Shown: positions 24,429-33,804, counted from the stretch's first letter. The stretch: DNA of 38,268 bases from Clostridia bacterium (GCA_030526115.1 JAUNDK010000018.1:1-38268); one strand, 5' to 3'. Notes: generated by a model not told the origin, from the letters alone. Numbers and translations are program-made.

Positions 24429-24804
24429 GAATCAGGCGCTGGAAAAGCTGAAACAGTCAAAGTTCCGTGCTTCGTTCCACCTCGACAAAAAGAACAGGGC
24501 GATAGTCCGTGAAAAGGGAATGGATAAAATAAAGGAAGATGCGGCGGATATAATAAGAAAACGCCTTGCTCCCGCATTCATACCAAACGACGGAAAGCAG
24601 ACACCCTATCGGGCCTACCCGGTATTCACCGCCCAGCATGCGTGTGCCTGCTGCTGCAGGGGCTGTCTCAACAAATGGTATAAAGTTCCCATGGGAACAG
24701 AGCTGACAGAGGTTCAGCAGGCGAAAATCGTAAACCTTTTAATGGCATGGATAGAAGATGAGATGAAGGAGGACGAAGAATATGGCTCTATGGGCAATAG
24801 GTGA
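24418..24804 (+). CDS. DUF4186 family protein
   Basis: A 128-residue protein matching the DUF4186 pattern: FRASFHLDKKNRAIV, DIIRKRLAPAFIPNDGKQTP, a His/Cys cluster AQHACACCCRGCLNKWYKVP, and a C-terminal helix LLMAWIEDEMKE. The Cys/His cluster suggests metal binding. The ATG at 24418 overlaps the end of udk by 11 bp and has no strong ribosome site, consistent with translational coupling. Its 3' end overlaps the metallophosphoesterase gene by 23 bp. Function is unknown; the overlaps tie it to the nucleotide/phosphoesterase operon. Confidence 0.82.
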   Translation: MQTKNQALEKLKQSKFRASFHLDKKNRAIVREKGMDKIKEDAADIIRKRLAPAFIPNDGKQTPYRAYPVFTAQHACACCCRGCLNKWYKVPMGTELTEVQQAKIVNLLMAWIEDEMKEDEEYGSMGNR

Positions 24805-25480
24805 CCTTCACCTCACATTTGCCGTGAACAAGCCCATGACGGATATAGGTCCCGAGTGGAAGCACCATGTGAAAAAGATTCAGAAGAATTTTGAGAAAAA
24901 GATCAGACCCGATGATACCGTTGTGATAGTCGGAGATTTATCATGGGGCAGAAACCTCGAGCAGTGCAAACCGGACTTCGATTTTCTCGAGAGTCTTCCG
25001 GGCAGGAAAATACTTGTCAGAGGCAACCACGATATGTACTGGGACGCAAAGAAAACCGAAAGGCTTAACGAACACTTCAGGGGCAGGCTGGAGTTCCTTC
25101 AGAATAATTTCTGTACCTATGGGGATTACGCTCTGGTGGGTACAAAGGGCTACTGTTTCGAGAACAAGGACAGCTGGGAGCATCATCTGAAAATAGTGGA
25201 AAGGGAAGCAGAGCGGCTCAGGGTTTCATTTGAATCCGCAAAGCAGGCAGGGTATAATAAATTCATATGTTTCCTGCACTATCCCCCCACAACCATAGGT
25301 TATCTGGAAAGCCCCTTTACGCAGATAGCGGAGGAATACGGTGCCGAACAGCTGGTTTACGCCCACTGCCACGGCTGGCGCAGATGGAACGACAGTCTGC
25401 TGGGAACCCACCGCAACATAAAATACAGTCTGGTATCAGGTGACAGCCTGAATTTCAAACCAAAGAAAATAACAGATTAA
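24782..25480 (+). CDS. Calcineurin-like metallophosphoesterase
   Basis: A 232-residue predicted dinuclear-metal phosphoesterase. Motifs in order: GDLH (7-10), GDLSWG (51-56), GNHD (81-84), His166 in FLHYPP and HCHG (195-198). The last is HxH followed by Gly rather than the common GHTH, as in the COG1768-like group. There is no signal peptide. The substrate (nucleotide, nucleic acid or phosphoprotein) is unknown. AAGGAGG lies within the end of the DUF4186 gene and fits ATG 24782. The 23-bp overlap suggests tight co-translation. Confidence 0.88.
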   Translation: MALWAIGDLHLTFAVNKPMTDIGPEWKHHVKKIQKNFEKKIRPDDTVVIVGDLSWGRNLEQCKPDFDFLESLPGRKILVRGNHDMYWDAKKTERLNEHFRGRLEFLQNNFCTYGDYALVGTKGYCFENKDSWEHHLKIVEREAERLRVSFESAKQAGYNKFICFLHYPPTTIGYLESPFTQIAEEYGAEQLVYAHCHGWRRWNDSLLGTHRNIKYSLVSGDSLNFKPKKITD

Positions 25481-25493
25481 CAGGAGTATTAAA

Positions 25494-25727
25494 ATGAGAA
25501 GCTTACTTATCAAAGATACAACAGAAGAGGAAAGAGATCAGATAGTCCGTGAGGCTTTAGGCTTCGACAGCGGATGTGAAGATGCTTTCGACGGCTACGA
25601 TATGTACCTCCCATACATTATGGGCAAGGTGGAGCTCAAGGACATCAACGCTTCCTACAATGCGAATTATGTAAAGGACATGGAGCGTGAACCACGCACA
25701 CCATCCTGCGGAATGGGCATAAGATAA
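25494..25727 (+). CDS. Small hypothetical protein
   Basis: A 77-residue soluble acidic protein. The opening MRSLLIKDTTEEERDQIVRE is an amphipathic helix typical of a small family of unknown function common in Clostridia (from memory). The middle is Asp/Tyr-rich (CEDAFDGYDMYLPYIMG) and the tail is TPSCGMGIR. CAGGAG precedes ATG 13 bp after the phosphoesterase stop, so it is the fourth operon gene. A bidirectional terminator follows at once. Confidence 0.75.
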   Translation: MRSLLIKDTTEEERDQIVREALGFDSGCEDAFDGYDMYLPYIMGKVELKDINASYNANYVKDMEREPRTPSCGMGIR

Positions 25728-25733
25728 CGAAAA

Positions 25734-25762
25734 TCCCTCAGGTTTTAAGCCTGAGGGATAAT
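25734..25762. terminator. Bidirectional terminator
   Basis: TCCCTCAGG (25734-25742) pairs with CCTGAGGGA (25750-25758). TTTT follows on both strands within a few bases. It separates two convergent genes. Confidence 0.88.
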
Positions 25763-25763
25763 T

Positions 25764-26948
25764 TTATGCGTTCTTCTTTTTTGAAGTTTTTGCAATGAAT
25801 ACTATTGTTGCGACAATCGGAATAATCTGAACACACATGAAGAAACCGAGCATGAATTTCATTCCGAAGGCATCTATCAGGTAACCGGAAGCAAGGGATC
25901 CGAGTATTCCCGAAACGCTTATGTAAGCCGCATCACCGATGCCCTGGGCGCTGGTTCTCAGCTTGTCATCTGTACTGCTTGCTATAAGCTCTCTCATGGC
26001 AGGGAGAATAAGTCCGTAACCGAGTCCCGACATAATTGAACCGATGAAAATCATCTGAGGAACAACTGCGCAGAAATCAATGGCTATCATGGCCATATCA
26101 AGGGTAATACCTGCGGCAAGTCTTGCCATAGGGCTGAACTTTGTGAGCTTTGCGGCAAGAAACATCATAGGAACCTGAGCAAGTCCCGCTACAAAGCCGT
26201 CATAGCCTATGTTTGCATTCGGGTCAGCACCCATGGATGTAAATATGAGGGCTTTCATCTGACCTATGGACATAATGGCAAAACCGTCGAAGAAAAGTAT
26301 TACCATGAGGAAAACGAAGGTTGTGTTTGTGAGCAGAGCCTTGAAATCGGAAGGATTGATTTTTGTCTTTGCACCTCTTAAACGGTCATCCTCCCGGTCA
26401 TTAGGCATACTGATGGAGATAACAACCGTCATCAGAACAAAGCAGAGCATGAAAATCGGCATAACCCAGTATCCCTTTGAGGCAACAAGGCTTCCGTAGA
26501 AGAATACGAAAACAGCATAACCCAGGGAACCCATGGAACGGATAATACCGTAGGAATTATCGTTGCCCTTTTTCAGGTGAGCCATAATCCAAGTGTCAAG
26601 GTTAGATGATGTAGGTGAATTCATGAATCCCATGAGGGCATAGAATACTGTCATCATCCACACATTTTTGAAGTAGTAGAATCCCATGGTCACGGCGAAC
26701 ATCAGTATGTTCATGACTATGAAAACCTTTCTGTTGCTTCTCAGCTTGTCACATACGGCACCCCAGAAGAACTGACCTATAACAGCCGCAGCCTTGAACA
26801 CAGCCGCCATAATACCTATGGTTGCCGGTGAAACACCTCTGTCGGTGGCAAGGGCAACTGCAAATGAGGAAAGTGCCGCAATGGAGCACCAGTAGGTCGC
26901 CTGTAAAGCACTGAAGCGGATTTTCTCGCTTTTCTTTATAACCTGCAT
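25764..26948 (-). CDS. MFS transporter
   Basis: A 394-residue protein with about 12 membrane segments. The N-half loop GAVCDKLRSNRKV after TM2 is the major-facilitator motif A, and the C-half has a second linker (LAAKLTKFSPMARLAAG). Its overall pattern is closest to the MFS_1-like/LacY-type symporter group. The start at 26948 is set by GGGGAG upstream; extension to 27029 adds a spurious leader. The substrate is unknown. It is divergent from the HD-domain gene at 27104. Confidence 0.85.
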   Translation of the reverse strand: MQVIKKSEKIRFSALQATYWCSIAALSSFAVALATDRGVSPATIGIMAAVFKAAAVIGQFFWGAVCDKLRSNRKVFIVMNILMFAVTMGFYYFKNVWMMTVFYALMGFMNSPTSSNLDTWIMAHLKKGNDNSYGIIRSMGSLGYAVFVFFYGSLVASKGYWVMPIFMLCFVLMTVVISISMPNDREDDRLRGAKTKINPSDFKALLTNTTFVFLMVILFFDGFAIMSIGQMKALIFTSMGADPNANIGYDGFVAGLAQVPMMFLAAKLTKFSPMARLAAGITLDMAMIAIDFCAVVPQMIFIGSIMSGLGYGLILPAMRELIASSTDDKLRTSAQGIGDAAYISVSGILGSLASGYLIDAFGMKFMLGFFMCVQIIPIVATIVFIAKTSKKKNA

Positions 26949-27103
26949 TAAATTTTCTCCCCTTGAGATATAATATAAATCGAGATATATAATAGACTCA
27001 CCAAGATAAAATAGCAATAGAGAAATCAAAATTAATCTCGCTTTACAATTACAAATATAATTGATAAAATCGTGATATAATTTAAACTTATAAGGTGGTT
27101 ACT

Positions 27104-27598
27104 ATGACAGCATTAACATATAAAGTTTTCTGGGCCATGTGCGAATATGACCGGGGCGACGCAAGAAGAATTCAGCACTTCACAAAGGTGCATGAATATG
27201 CCTCTTTAATAGGAAAAGCAGAAAACCTCGATGATGAAACTCAGGAACTTCTTGAGATTACCGCAATAGTCCATGATATCGGCATTAAGCTCTCCATGGA
27301 AAAATACGGCAACTGTGCCGGGCCGAATCAGGAAAAAGAGGGAGCGGTGGAATCACTTAAGCTCCTCAGAGAATGCGGTGTATCAGAAGAAACCGCCGAG
27401 CGTGTGAGCTTTATTGTGGGTCATCATCACACCTACACAGGCATAGACGGCATCGACTGGCAGATTATCCTTGAGGCGGACTATCTTGTAAACGCATACG
27501 AGAGCAATCACTCAAAAGAAACAATACGCAATTCAAAAGAGAGTTTCTTCAGAACAGAGAGCGGCAAAAAGCTCCTCGATATAATGTTTGATTTATAA
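27104..27598 (+). CDS. HD-domain phosphohydrolase
   Basis: A 164-residue protein with a compact HD metal-dependent phosphohydrolase domain: H26 in IQHFTKVHEY, AIVHDIG (H57, D58), VGHHHTY (107-109) and EADYLVNA (D126). Proteins of this size hydrolyse nucleotides or related phosphate compounds. The start is ATG 27104 with AAGGTGG 5 nt upstream, rather than GTG 27095. It is monocistronic and divergent from the MFS gene. Confidence 0.85.
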   Translation: MTALTYKVFWAMCEYDRGDARRIQHFTKVHEYASLIGKAENLDDETQELLEITAIVHDIGIKLSMEKYGNCAGPNQEKEGAVESLKLLRECGVSEETAERVSFIVGHHHTYTGIDGIDWQIILEADYLVNAYESNHSKETIRNSKESFFRTESGKKLLDIMFDL

Positions 27599-27605
27599 TC
27601 AGATT

Positions 27606-27631
27606 CCCCTGCCGAAATTAATCGACAGGGG
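27606..27631. terminator. Terminator between convergent genes
   Basis: CCCCTG (27606-27611) pairs with CAGGGG (27626-27631), with CGA/TCG inside. GATAAGTTTT follows on the plus strand. It serves HD and possibly MATE transcripts. Confidence 0.6.
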
Positions 27632-27638
27632 ATAAGTT

Positions 27639-29132
27639 TTATGCTTTTGCTGTGTCACTCTTAAGTTTGATGAGCTTCCATTTTCCTGACTTGTATCTCA
27701 TGAAAACGAGGAGGGAGCGTAGCAGCTGGTCTGCAACAAGGGCTATCCATGCGCCGAAAATACCCATGCCTGCTTTTACGAGTATAAGTGCGAGAACAGG
27801 ACGGAGTATCATGGATGTAAGCATAATGATGAGAGCGGTTGTCTTGGTGTCACCGGCACCTCTCAGGCCACCTGCAAGAATAAACTGCGAAGCCTGGAAA
27901 GGCTGAACGAAGGCAACAAACAGCATGATGTTTCCACCCATCTTTATTACATCGGGGCTTGAGTTGTAAAGTCCTACTATGTCACTGCCGAAGAAAATGA
28001 ATATTACCGCTAAGATAACACCCACACCCATGCCGAGGGTCTGACATTTTGAGGCATAAACCTGAGCCATATCCGGGCGTTTTTTACCGAGGGACTGACC
28101 TACAAGGGATGTAGCGGAAACCGCAAACGCCTGACCTGTCATAAAGGAAAGTGCCTGAATATTCATGCAGACCTGATGTGTGGCAAAGGCAACTGTACCA
28201 AGGGAGGCAACTGTCATGGAGAAGATTATCATGCCTATTCTCATAACAAGCTGTTCACCCATGGACGGCAGACCTATGTTCAGAAGGTCGGACATGGTCT
28301 TTTTGTTGAATCTGAAGCCCTTTTTAAGCTCCAGCTTTAAGAAGCCGTTTCCTTTTAAAATGATATAAACCGCAATGCAGAATGCCACAAGCTGACCTAT
28401 AACAGTTGCGAGGGATGCACCTGCAACGCCCATCTCAGGGAATCCGAACTTGCCGTAAATCAGCAGGTAGTTGAATATTACGTTCACCACATTGGCTATC
28501 ATGTTGTAAATCATACTGGAGCGTGAATCTCCCACACCTCTAAGCGATGCCGTAATCGTGCTCGTCAGGGCCATGGTCAGAAAGCCCGCCAGCTGAATCT
28601 GAAGATACTGGGTTGCCCATAAGGTAACTGTTTCTTCCTTTGAGCCCATGAAAATTACCAGCGGTCTCGAGAAAATAATACCAACTACTGAAAGCAGAAT
28701 TGTTGAAAGAAAAGTGAAGAGAATTCCCTGACGAACCGCTAGGTTTGCCTCTTCTTTGTTGCCTATGCCTTTGTGTCTGGCGACTATGGCGGTAACACCG
28801 GTGTTCATAGCGATTATTGCTGTCATAAGCAGGAACTTCGGCTGGGTTGTAAGTCCTACCGCAGAAAGTGCCATGGTACCCATTTCAGGGTGAGCCGAAC
28901 CGCCTATGGAACCTACCATCATAAGGTCTGCCATAGATGTGAGCTGGGTGAGTATAAGCTCGACAAAACTCGGCCAGGCAATTTTAATCAGATCTCTGAA
29001 TATTTCTTTAATGTGAACTCCGTCGGGGAGCTTACCCGTTACTCTCAGATTGTCATTCAGATCGTCGGTTCCCACAGGAAGACGGTCAAGAGTGGTTGAA
29101 AGACGGGATTTTTTTGTCGTATTCAATTCCAC
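27639..29132 (-). CDS. MATE family efflux transporter
   Basis: A 497-residue membrane protein with 12 predicted segments. The family pattern is apparent in IAWPSFVELILTQLTSMADL (TM1), SASLRGVGDSRSSMIYN-like and GGLRGAGDTKTTALI repeats in the two halves, and GAWIALVADQLLRS near the end. It exports cationic drugs or metabolites using Na+ or H+. There is an extended 45-residue N-terminal tail before TM1. The start is GTG 29132, only 2 nt after GAGG; TTG 29126 has better spacing (8 nt), so the true start may be two codons later. It is divergent from the ABC gene across 213 bp of AT-rich DNA. Confidence 0.88.
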   Translation of the reverse strand: MELNTTKKSRLSTTLDRLPVGTDDLNDNLRVTGKLPDGVHIKEIFRDLIKIAWPSFVELILTQLTSMADLMMVGSIGGSAHPEMGTMALSAVGLTTQPKFLLMTAIIAMNTGVTAIVARHKGIGNKEEANLAVRQGILFTFLSTILLSVVGIIFSRPLVIFMGSKEETVTLWATQYLQIQLAGFLTMALTSTITASLRGVGDSRSSMIYNMIANVVNVIFNYLLIYGKFGFPEMGVAGASLATVIGQLVAFCIAVYIILKGNGFLKLELKKGFRFNKKTMSDLLNIGLPSMGEQLVMRIGMIIFSMTVASLGTVAFATHQVCMNIQALSFMTGQAFAVSATSLVGQSLGKKRPDMAQVYASKCQTLGMGVGVILAVIFIFFGSDIVGLYNSSPDVIKMGGNIMLFVAFVQPFQASQFILAGGLRGAGDTKTTALIIMLTSMILRPVLALILVKAGMGIFGAWIALVADQLLRSLLVFMRYKSGKWKLIKLKSDTAKA

Positions 29133-29345
29133 AACCTCATTTCATATTTATTCATTATTAAAATTATAATACTATATTGTTGAAAATGCAACTAATTTGC
29201 GATAAAACTTTATCGTGTTAAATCAACTGAACTTCCACACATGCGTAAATTCATAGTTTATTAATTATTCATTAAGAATATGTTGTTGTTTTTATTTCTC
29301 ATAAAGTATAAAATGGATAGCAAATAAACAGAAAAGGATGAAAAA

Positions 29346-32309
29346 ATGCTTGAAATAAAGAGCGTATCGAAAAAATACAAAACAGGCGATCTCGTTCAGC
29401 AGGCTCTGAATGATGTAAGTCTGAATCTCAGAGATAACGAGTTCGTTTCCATACTCGGACCGTCGGGTTCAGGAAAAACAACTTTGCTCAACATCATAGG
29501 CGGCCTTGACCGTTACGACAGCGGTGACCTTGTCATAAACGGAACTTCCACAAAGAAATATAAGGACAGAGACTGGGATGCCTACCGTAACCATACAATA
29601 GGCTTCGTTTTCCAGAGCTACAACCTCATTCCTCACCAGAATATTCTCTCAAACGTTGAGCTTGCCCTCACAATCAGCGGTATTTCAAAGAGCGAGAGAA
29701 AAAGACGTGCCAAAGCCGCCCTTGAGGAAGTAGGTCTCGGCGATCAGGTTCACAAGAAACCCAACCAGCTTTCCGGCGGTCAGATGCAGAGAGTTGCCAT
29801 TGCCCGTGCCCTTGTTAATGAGCCGGATATTCTCCTTGCCGATGAGCCCACAGGTGCCCTTGATACCGAGACTTCCATTCAGATTATGGATCTTCTCAAA
29901 AAGGTTGCAGAAAAGCGTCTTGTTGTTATGGTTACCCATAACCCTGAGCTCGCAGAGGAGTATTCCACAAGAATAGTAAAACTCAGAGACGGTAAGATTA
30001 TCGACGACAGCGATCCATACACACCTGAAAAAAGCATTGCTCCTTTCGCAAAGCAGGGCAGGGCAAAGATGAACTTCTTCACAAGCCTTGCACTCTCGGC
30101 GAATAACCTCCGCACAAAAAAGGGAAGAACCATTCTCACAGCTTTTGCGGGTTCCATCGGTATTATCGGTATTGCTCTCATCCTCTCACTTTCAACAGGT
30201 GTCAACCAGTATATAGAGGATATACAGAAAGATACCATGACATCCTATCCTGTTACCATAAGCGAGACAACATTTGACCTTGCGGGGATGATGGAATCCA
30301 CAGGTATGAGCGGTCAGACCATGGGCGGAAATGCCATGAAGGTAGACGAGAGCCTTCACGAGGTTCATGCAAGTTATGCCGAGCTTCAGGCGGTGGATAC
30401 TATCTCCTCCAGTTTCACAGAAAATAACCTCACAGAGTTCAAGCATTATCTCGATAACCCCGATTCCGAAATTCATCAGTATGTCGGCGGAAACGGCATA
30501 GTATATTCCTACAACGTCGATTTTGATGTTTACTCCTATGATAAAGACGGAAATCTCGTAAACAGTGAGGCGGATACTCAGAACGTTGCTCCGTCCGATG
30601 AATCCTCACCGTTTGCCCTTGTGATGCAGAATGGCCAGAATATGATGAGCATTGCCTCCATGATGGGTTACACAGCATCCTCAGGAGCATCCAATTTCTC
30701 CGAGATTATGCTCGACCCAAGCGGAAAGAAGGTAAGCCCTGTTGTAACCGACAGCTACGATCTCCTTTACGGAACATGGCCTGAAAATTACAACGATGTT
30801 GTTCTCGTTCTCAACCACAAGAGCGCAGTAAATGCAGGTACTCTCTACCAGCTGGGTTTCATTACAGCCGATGAATACCTTGAAATGCAGGATAAAATCA
30901 ATAACGGTGAAGAGCCTGAAGAACTCACATGGGATTATGCGGATATGATTGACCATGAATTCTATCTCATTCCGGCATGCGATAACTACGAAAAGGGAGA
31001 GGACGGCAACTTTGCCTATGTAAATCCCGAATCCCTCGATGAAGAAGCTTTCAGAGAGAAGGCCCTTCCTTTAAATATAAGCGGTATCATCCGTGTTAAG
31101 GACAGCGCACAGAATTCTTCCATACAGACAGCTGTTGCATATACATCCGCACTCACAGATTATATCATCAGCCATACAGACGAAAGTGAAGCAGTCAAAG
31201 CCCAGAAAGCAGACGAGGAGAAGAATATTCTCACGGGCATGAACTTTGAGGCCGCATCCGATGAACAGAAAATCGAGGATGCAAAGGCTTACATCGCAGA
31301 GATGGGTGTAACGGAAAAAGCCCAGCTTTTCCAGCTCATCCAGTACTATAATATGCAGAAAATGCAGGAAAAAGCCGCAAATGCTCCTGAAGAAACAGTT
31401 TCCGAAGAACAGACAGCTCCTCAGGGTGAAGCACCCGATATGGCAGGAGTTCAGGAAATTCTTGCCTACATGAGCGCGGAAGAAGCCCTCGCAGGCGGAT
31501 ATATCACAGAAGAGCAGTATGCTTACCTTCAGATGACAGGTGCAGGGGCTGAAATGACTGCCGATACCATGGGTGCAAATGCCGCAATGATGGCACAGGA
31601 TGAAGCATCCCTTGCCGCTGCCCTTGATGAGTGGATTGTAAACACCCCTGACGACGAGATTCTTATCTCCGTTTACGATCAGTATATAAAAGGTTCAAGC
31701 TATGACAGCAACATGGAGGCCTTCGGCTATGTAAGCACAGAGGCTCCGTCTTCAATCAGCATTTACACAGACAGCTTTGAAGCAAAGGACGGCATTGCAG
31801 ACAGCATAAAAAACTATAACGAGACTGTCAGCGAAGAAAACAAAATCTCTTATACAGACTATGTAGCGCTTCTTACAAGCTCAATTACCACAATAATCAG
31901 TGCAATCTCCTATGTGCTTATTGCCTTCGTTGCGGTTTCCCTCGTGGTTTCCTGTATTATGATAGGCATTATCACAAACATCTCCGTTCTCGAGAGAACA
32001 AAGGAGATAGGCATACTCCGTGCCCTCGGTGCATCCAAGAGAAATATCTCTCAGGTATTCAATGCGGAAACTATCATTATCGGACTTTGCTCAGGTCTTC
32101 TGGGTGTGCTCATTTCATGGGGACTTACCTTCCCGATTAACTCCATAATACAGAGCCTTGTCGGAAACTCAAGCATGAGAGCTGAACTTCCGTTTGTAAG
32201 CGGAGTTATCCTTGTTGTAATCAGCATTATAATCACCCTCATCGGTGGACTCATTCCGGCAAAGAAAGCCGCAAGAAAAGATCCTGTTCTCGCACTTCGC
32301 AGTGAATAA
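29346..32309 (+). CDS. ABC transporter, fused ATPase and FtsX-like permease
   Basis: A 987-residue single-chain transporter. The MacB/LolD-type ATPase domain (1-235) has Walker A GPSGSGKTT (38-46), Q-loop VFQSYN, signature LSGGQ (142-146) and Walker B LLADEPTG. A membrane segment follows near 265-285, then a large extracellular domain of about 550 residues, then three C-terminal FtsX segments (about 850-985). Within the outer domain is an acidic, Met/Glu/Ala-rich stretch around residues 660-740. A probable promoter is TTGTTG-18-TATAAA (29283-29312), with AAGGATG before ATG. Such proteins export peptides, lipids or antibiotics, or act as mechanotransmitters; no partner periplasmic-type protein is nearby. 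Confidence 0.9.
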   Translation: MLEIKSVSKKYKTGDLVQQALNDVSLNLRDNEFVSILGPSGSGKTTLLNIIGGLDRYDSGDLVINGTSTKKYKDRDWDAYRNHTIGFVFQSYNLIPHQNILSNVELALTISGISKSERKRRAKAALEEVGLGDQVHKKPNQLSGGQMQRVAIARALVNEPDILLADEPTGALDTETSIQIMDLLKKVAEKRLVVMVTHNPELAEEYSTRIVKLRDGKIIDDSDPYTPEKSIAPFAKQGRAKMNFFTSLALSANNLRTKKGRTILTAFAGSIGIIGIALILSLSTGVNQYIEDIQKDTMTSYPVTISETTFDLAGMMESTGMSGQTMGGNAMKVDESLHEVHASYAELQAVDTISSSFTENNLTEFKHYLDNPDSEIHQYVGGNGIVYSYNVDFDVYSYDKDGNLVNSEADTQNVAPSDESSPFALVMQNGQNMMSIASMMGYTASSGASNFSEIMLDPSGKKVSPVVTDSYDLLYGTWPENYNDVVLVLNHKSAVNAGTLYQLGFITADEYLEMQDKINNGEEPEELTWDYADMIDHEFYLIPACDNYEKGEDGNFAYVNPESLDEEAFREKALPLNISGIIRVKDSAQNSSIQTAVAYTSALTDYIISHTDESEAVKAQKADEEKNILTGMNFEAASDEQKIEDAKAYIAEMGVTEKAQLFQLIQYYNMQKMQEKAANAPEETVSEEQTAPQGEAPDMAGVQEILAYMSAEEALAGGYITEEQYAYLQMTGAGAEMTADTMGANAAMMAQDEASLAAALDEWIVNTPDDEILISVYDQYIKGSSYDSNMEAFGYVSTEAPSSISIYTDSFEAKDGIADSIKNYNETVSEENKISYTDYVALLTSSITTIISAISYVLIAFVAVSLVVSCIMIGIITNISVLERTKEIGILRALGASKRNISQVFNAETIIIGLCSGLLGVLISWGLTFPINSIIQSLVGNSSMRAELPFVSGVILVVISIIITLIGGLIPAKKAARKDPVLALRSE

Positions 32310-32545
32310 AGCTTTTGCCGGGCTTTTCTCGAAAAGCCTGCGGGTCTCAGGGCAGAGCCCTGCTCAAGTCAGATGATTTCTGATTGTCTGATTGAAACCA
32401 GAGCGAAGATCGTAACATAAAAAACAGTCCAGGAGTCGCATAAAATGCGCGATTTGGACGGGCCATAAGATGTATTTTCCAAAGAAGTACAGACAATAAA
32501 TAAGGCGGATTTTTCCCAAACAGGAGAAGTCCGCCTTTCGTATAT
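32310..32545 (+). repeat. Composite intergenic repeat block, diverged
   Basis: Stem GGCTTTT/CTCG/AAAAGCC (about 32319-32336), stem CAGGGC (32348-32353), loop AGA, GCCCTG (32357-32362), then GTCCA (32427-32431)/TGGAC (32455-32459) with inner CGCAT/ATGCG, then a GGCGGA...TCCGCC hairpin. It has the same orientation as the other right-hand copies and may double as terminator of the ABC gene. Confidence 0.75.
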
Positions 32546-32557
32546 ACATATATCAAA

Positions 32558-32593
32558 AATCTCTCCCATAGCGAACGAACCATGGGAGAGATT
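32558..32593 (-). terminator. Terminator of the 32608-33804 transporter gene
   Basis: AATCTCTCCCAT (32558-32569) pairs perfectly over 12 bp with ATGGGAGAGATT (32582-32593). On the minus strand the hairpin runs into TTTTTGATAT. On the plus strand AAACTTTTT follows, so it may work both ways. Confidence 0.88.
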
Positions 32594-32607
32594 AAACTTT
32601 TTATATC

Positions 32608-33804
32608 TTACTTTTTCTGTGGATTGAACTTAACCGCATAAACAAGAGCGAACAGGAAAGCAATTCCGAAACTGGCGGCGGCGAATCCGAAAGGCATCTT
32701 CGGGTTAATCTCATAGATAAATCCCGCTATGAGAGCTCCGATAACCATACCGAGGGATTTCATCGCATTGTAAAAGCCCATTACAAGGTTGCTTGTTCTG
32801 CTCTCTGCCTTAGCGGAGACAAGGCTCTGAAGCACAGGAACGCTTATGGCATTAACAGCAAGATACAGAATAGCAAGGGTGATGAACACCGCAACATTTC
32901 CTGTAATAACCACACCTGCCATGAGCACTGTTCCAGAGATGAGAATTATGCAGTTGCTCTTTGCAACATTGGTTTTCTTCAGGATGAACATGCATACTGT
33001 CATGTTGGCAATAAGGGAGATTATACCCACAGCCGCCTTTATTATTCCGTTGTAAGCGGAGCTGAATCCGAACTGATCCTTTATATAATAGTTGAAGCAC
33101 TGGTCATAGGCTGTACTTGCGAACATTGAAAACAGAGTGACCGCAAACAGTACGGCAAAAGCCTTTGTCATGAACTGCTTACCTGCAACAAAAGCGGAGA
33201 ATGGGTTTGCATCTCTGACAAGCACTTTTGCTTTAATTCTGCCTTTTTCCTTGAAATTATCCTTTTCGAGGAGTGTTCCGTAAAGCACTCCCGTCAGCAT
33301 GAGCATAACGACCTGAATCAGGAAGGTGAGGGAGAGGGAAATCTCACCGAGGAGCCCTCCGATAAGAAAACCGAACATTCCCGTTACTGTGGATGTGGTG
33401 GCGTAGATAGTAAGTCTTGAGCCACGCTGAAGGTCGTCCGAGGTGTTTACTATATAAGTGAGCTGGCACACACCCACACCGCCGATAAACAGACCCGAGA
33501 AGCATCTTGCGAACAGCACCGCGGCTGAGCCGCCTGCCTGCCAGAAGAAAAACTGGCCCAGTCCGTAACCCAGCAGACACATGGAAATTATCTTTCGGCT
33601 GTCGAAATAATCAGCAAGTTTTCCCCAGAAAGGGGAGAACAGAAAGTTGAATCCGCTCATACAGGCAAACATAAGTCCGAACATGTAGCTGGGCAGATTG
33701 AGTTCTTTAATAAGTGTTGGTGTAATGGGATGCGCAAGGTTGGCGGCTATGCCCTGAAGCCCGACAAGCAGGCAGAAAAATATAAATCTGTTGTTCTTTT
33801 TCAT
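32608..33804 (-). CDS. MFS transporter
   Basis: A 398-residue protein with about 12 membrane segments. GKLADYFDSRKI after TM2 is the major-facilitator motif A. The line HPITPTLIKELNLPSYMFG resembles multidrug or sugar-efflux type MFS proteins. The start at 33804 follows GGGGGA by about 10 nt; an upstream in-frame ATG at 33846 lacks a ribosome site. It is unrelated in detail to the other MFS protein here. The substrate is unknown. It is divergent from the adhesin gene. Confidence 0.85.
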   Translation of the reverse strand: MKKNNRFIFFCLLVGLQGIAANLAHPITPTLIKELNLPSYMFGLMFACMSGFNFLFSPFWGKLADYFDSRKIISMCLLGYGLGQFFFWQAGGSAAVLFARCFSGLFIGGVGVCQLTYIVNTSDDLQRGSRLTIYATTSTVTGMFGFLIGGLLGEISLSLTFLIQVVMLMLTGVLYGTLLEKDNFKEKGRIKAKVLVRDANPFSAFVAGKQFMTKAFAVLFAVTLFSMFASTAYDQCFNYYIKDQFGFSSAYNGIIKAAVGIISLIANMTVCMFILKKTNVAKSNCIILISGTVLMAGVVITGNVAVFITLAILYLAVNAISVPVLQSLVSAKAESRTSNLVMGFYNAMKSLGMVIGALIAGFIYEINPKMPFGFAAASFGIAFLFALVYAVKFNPQKK

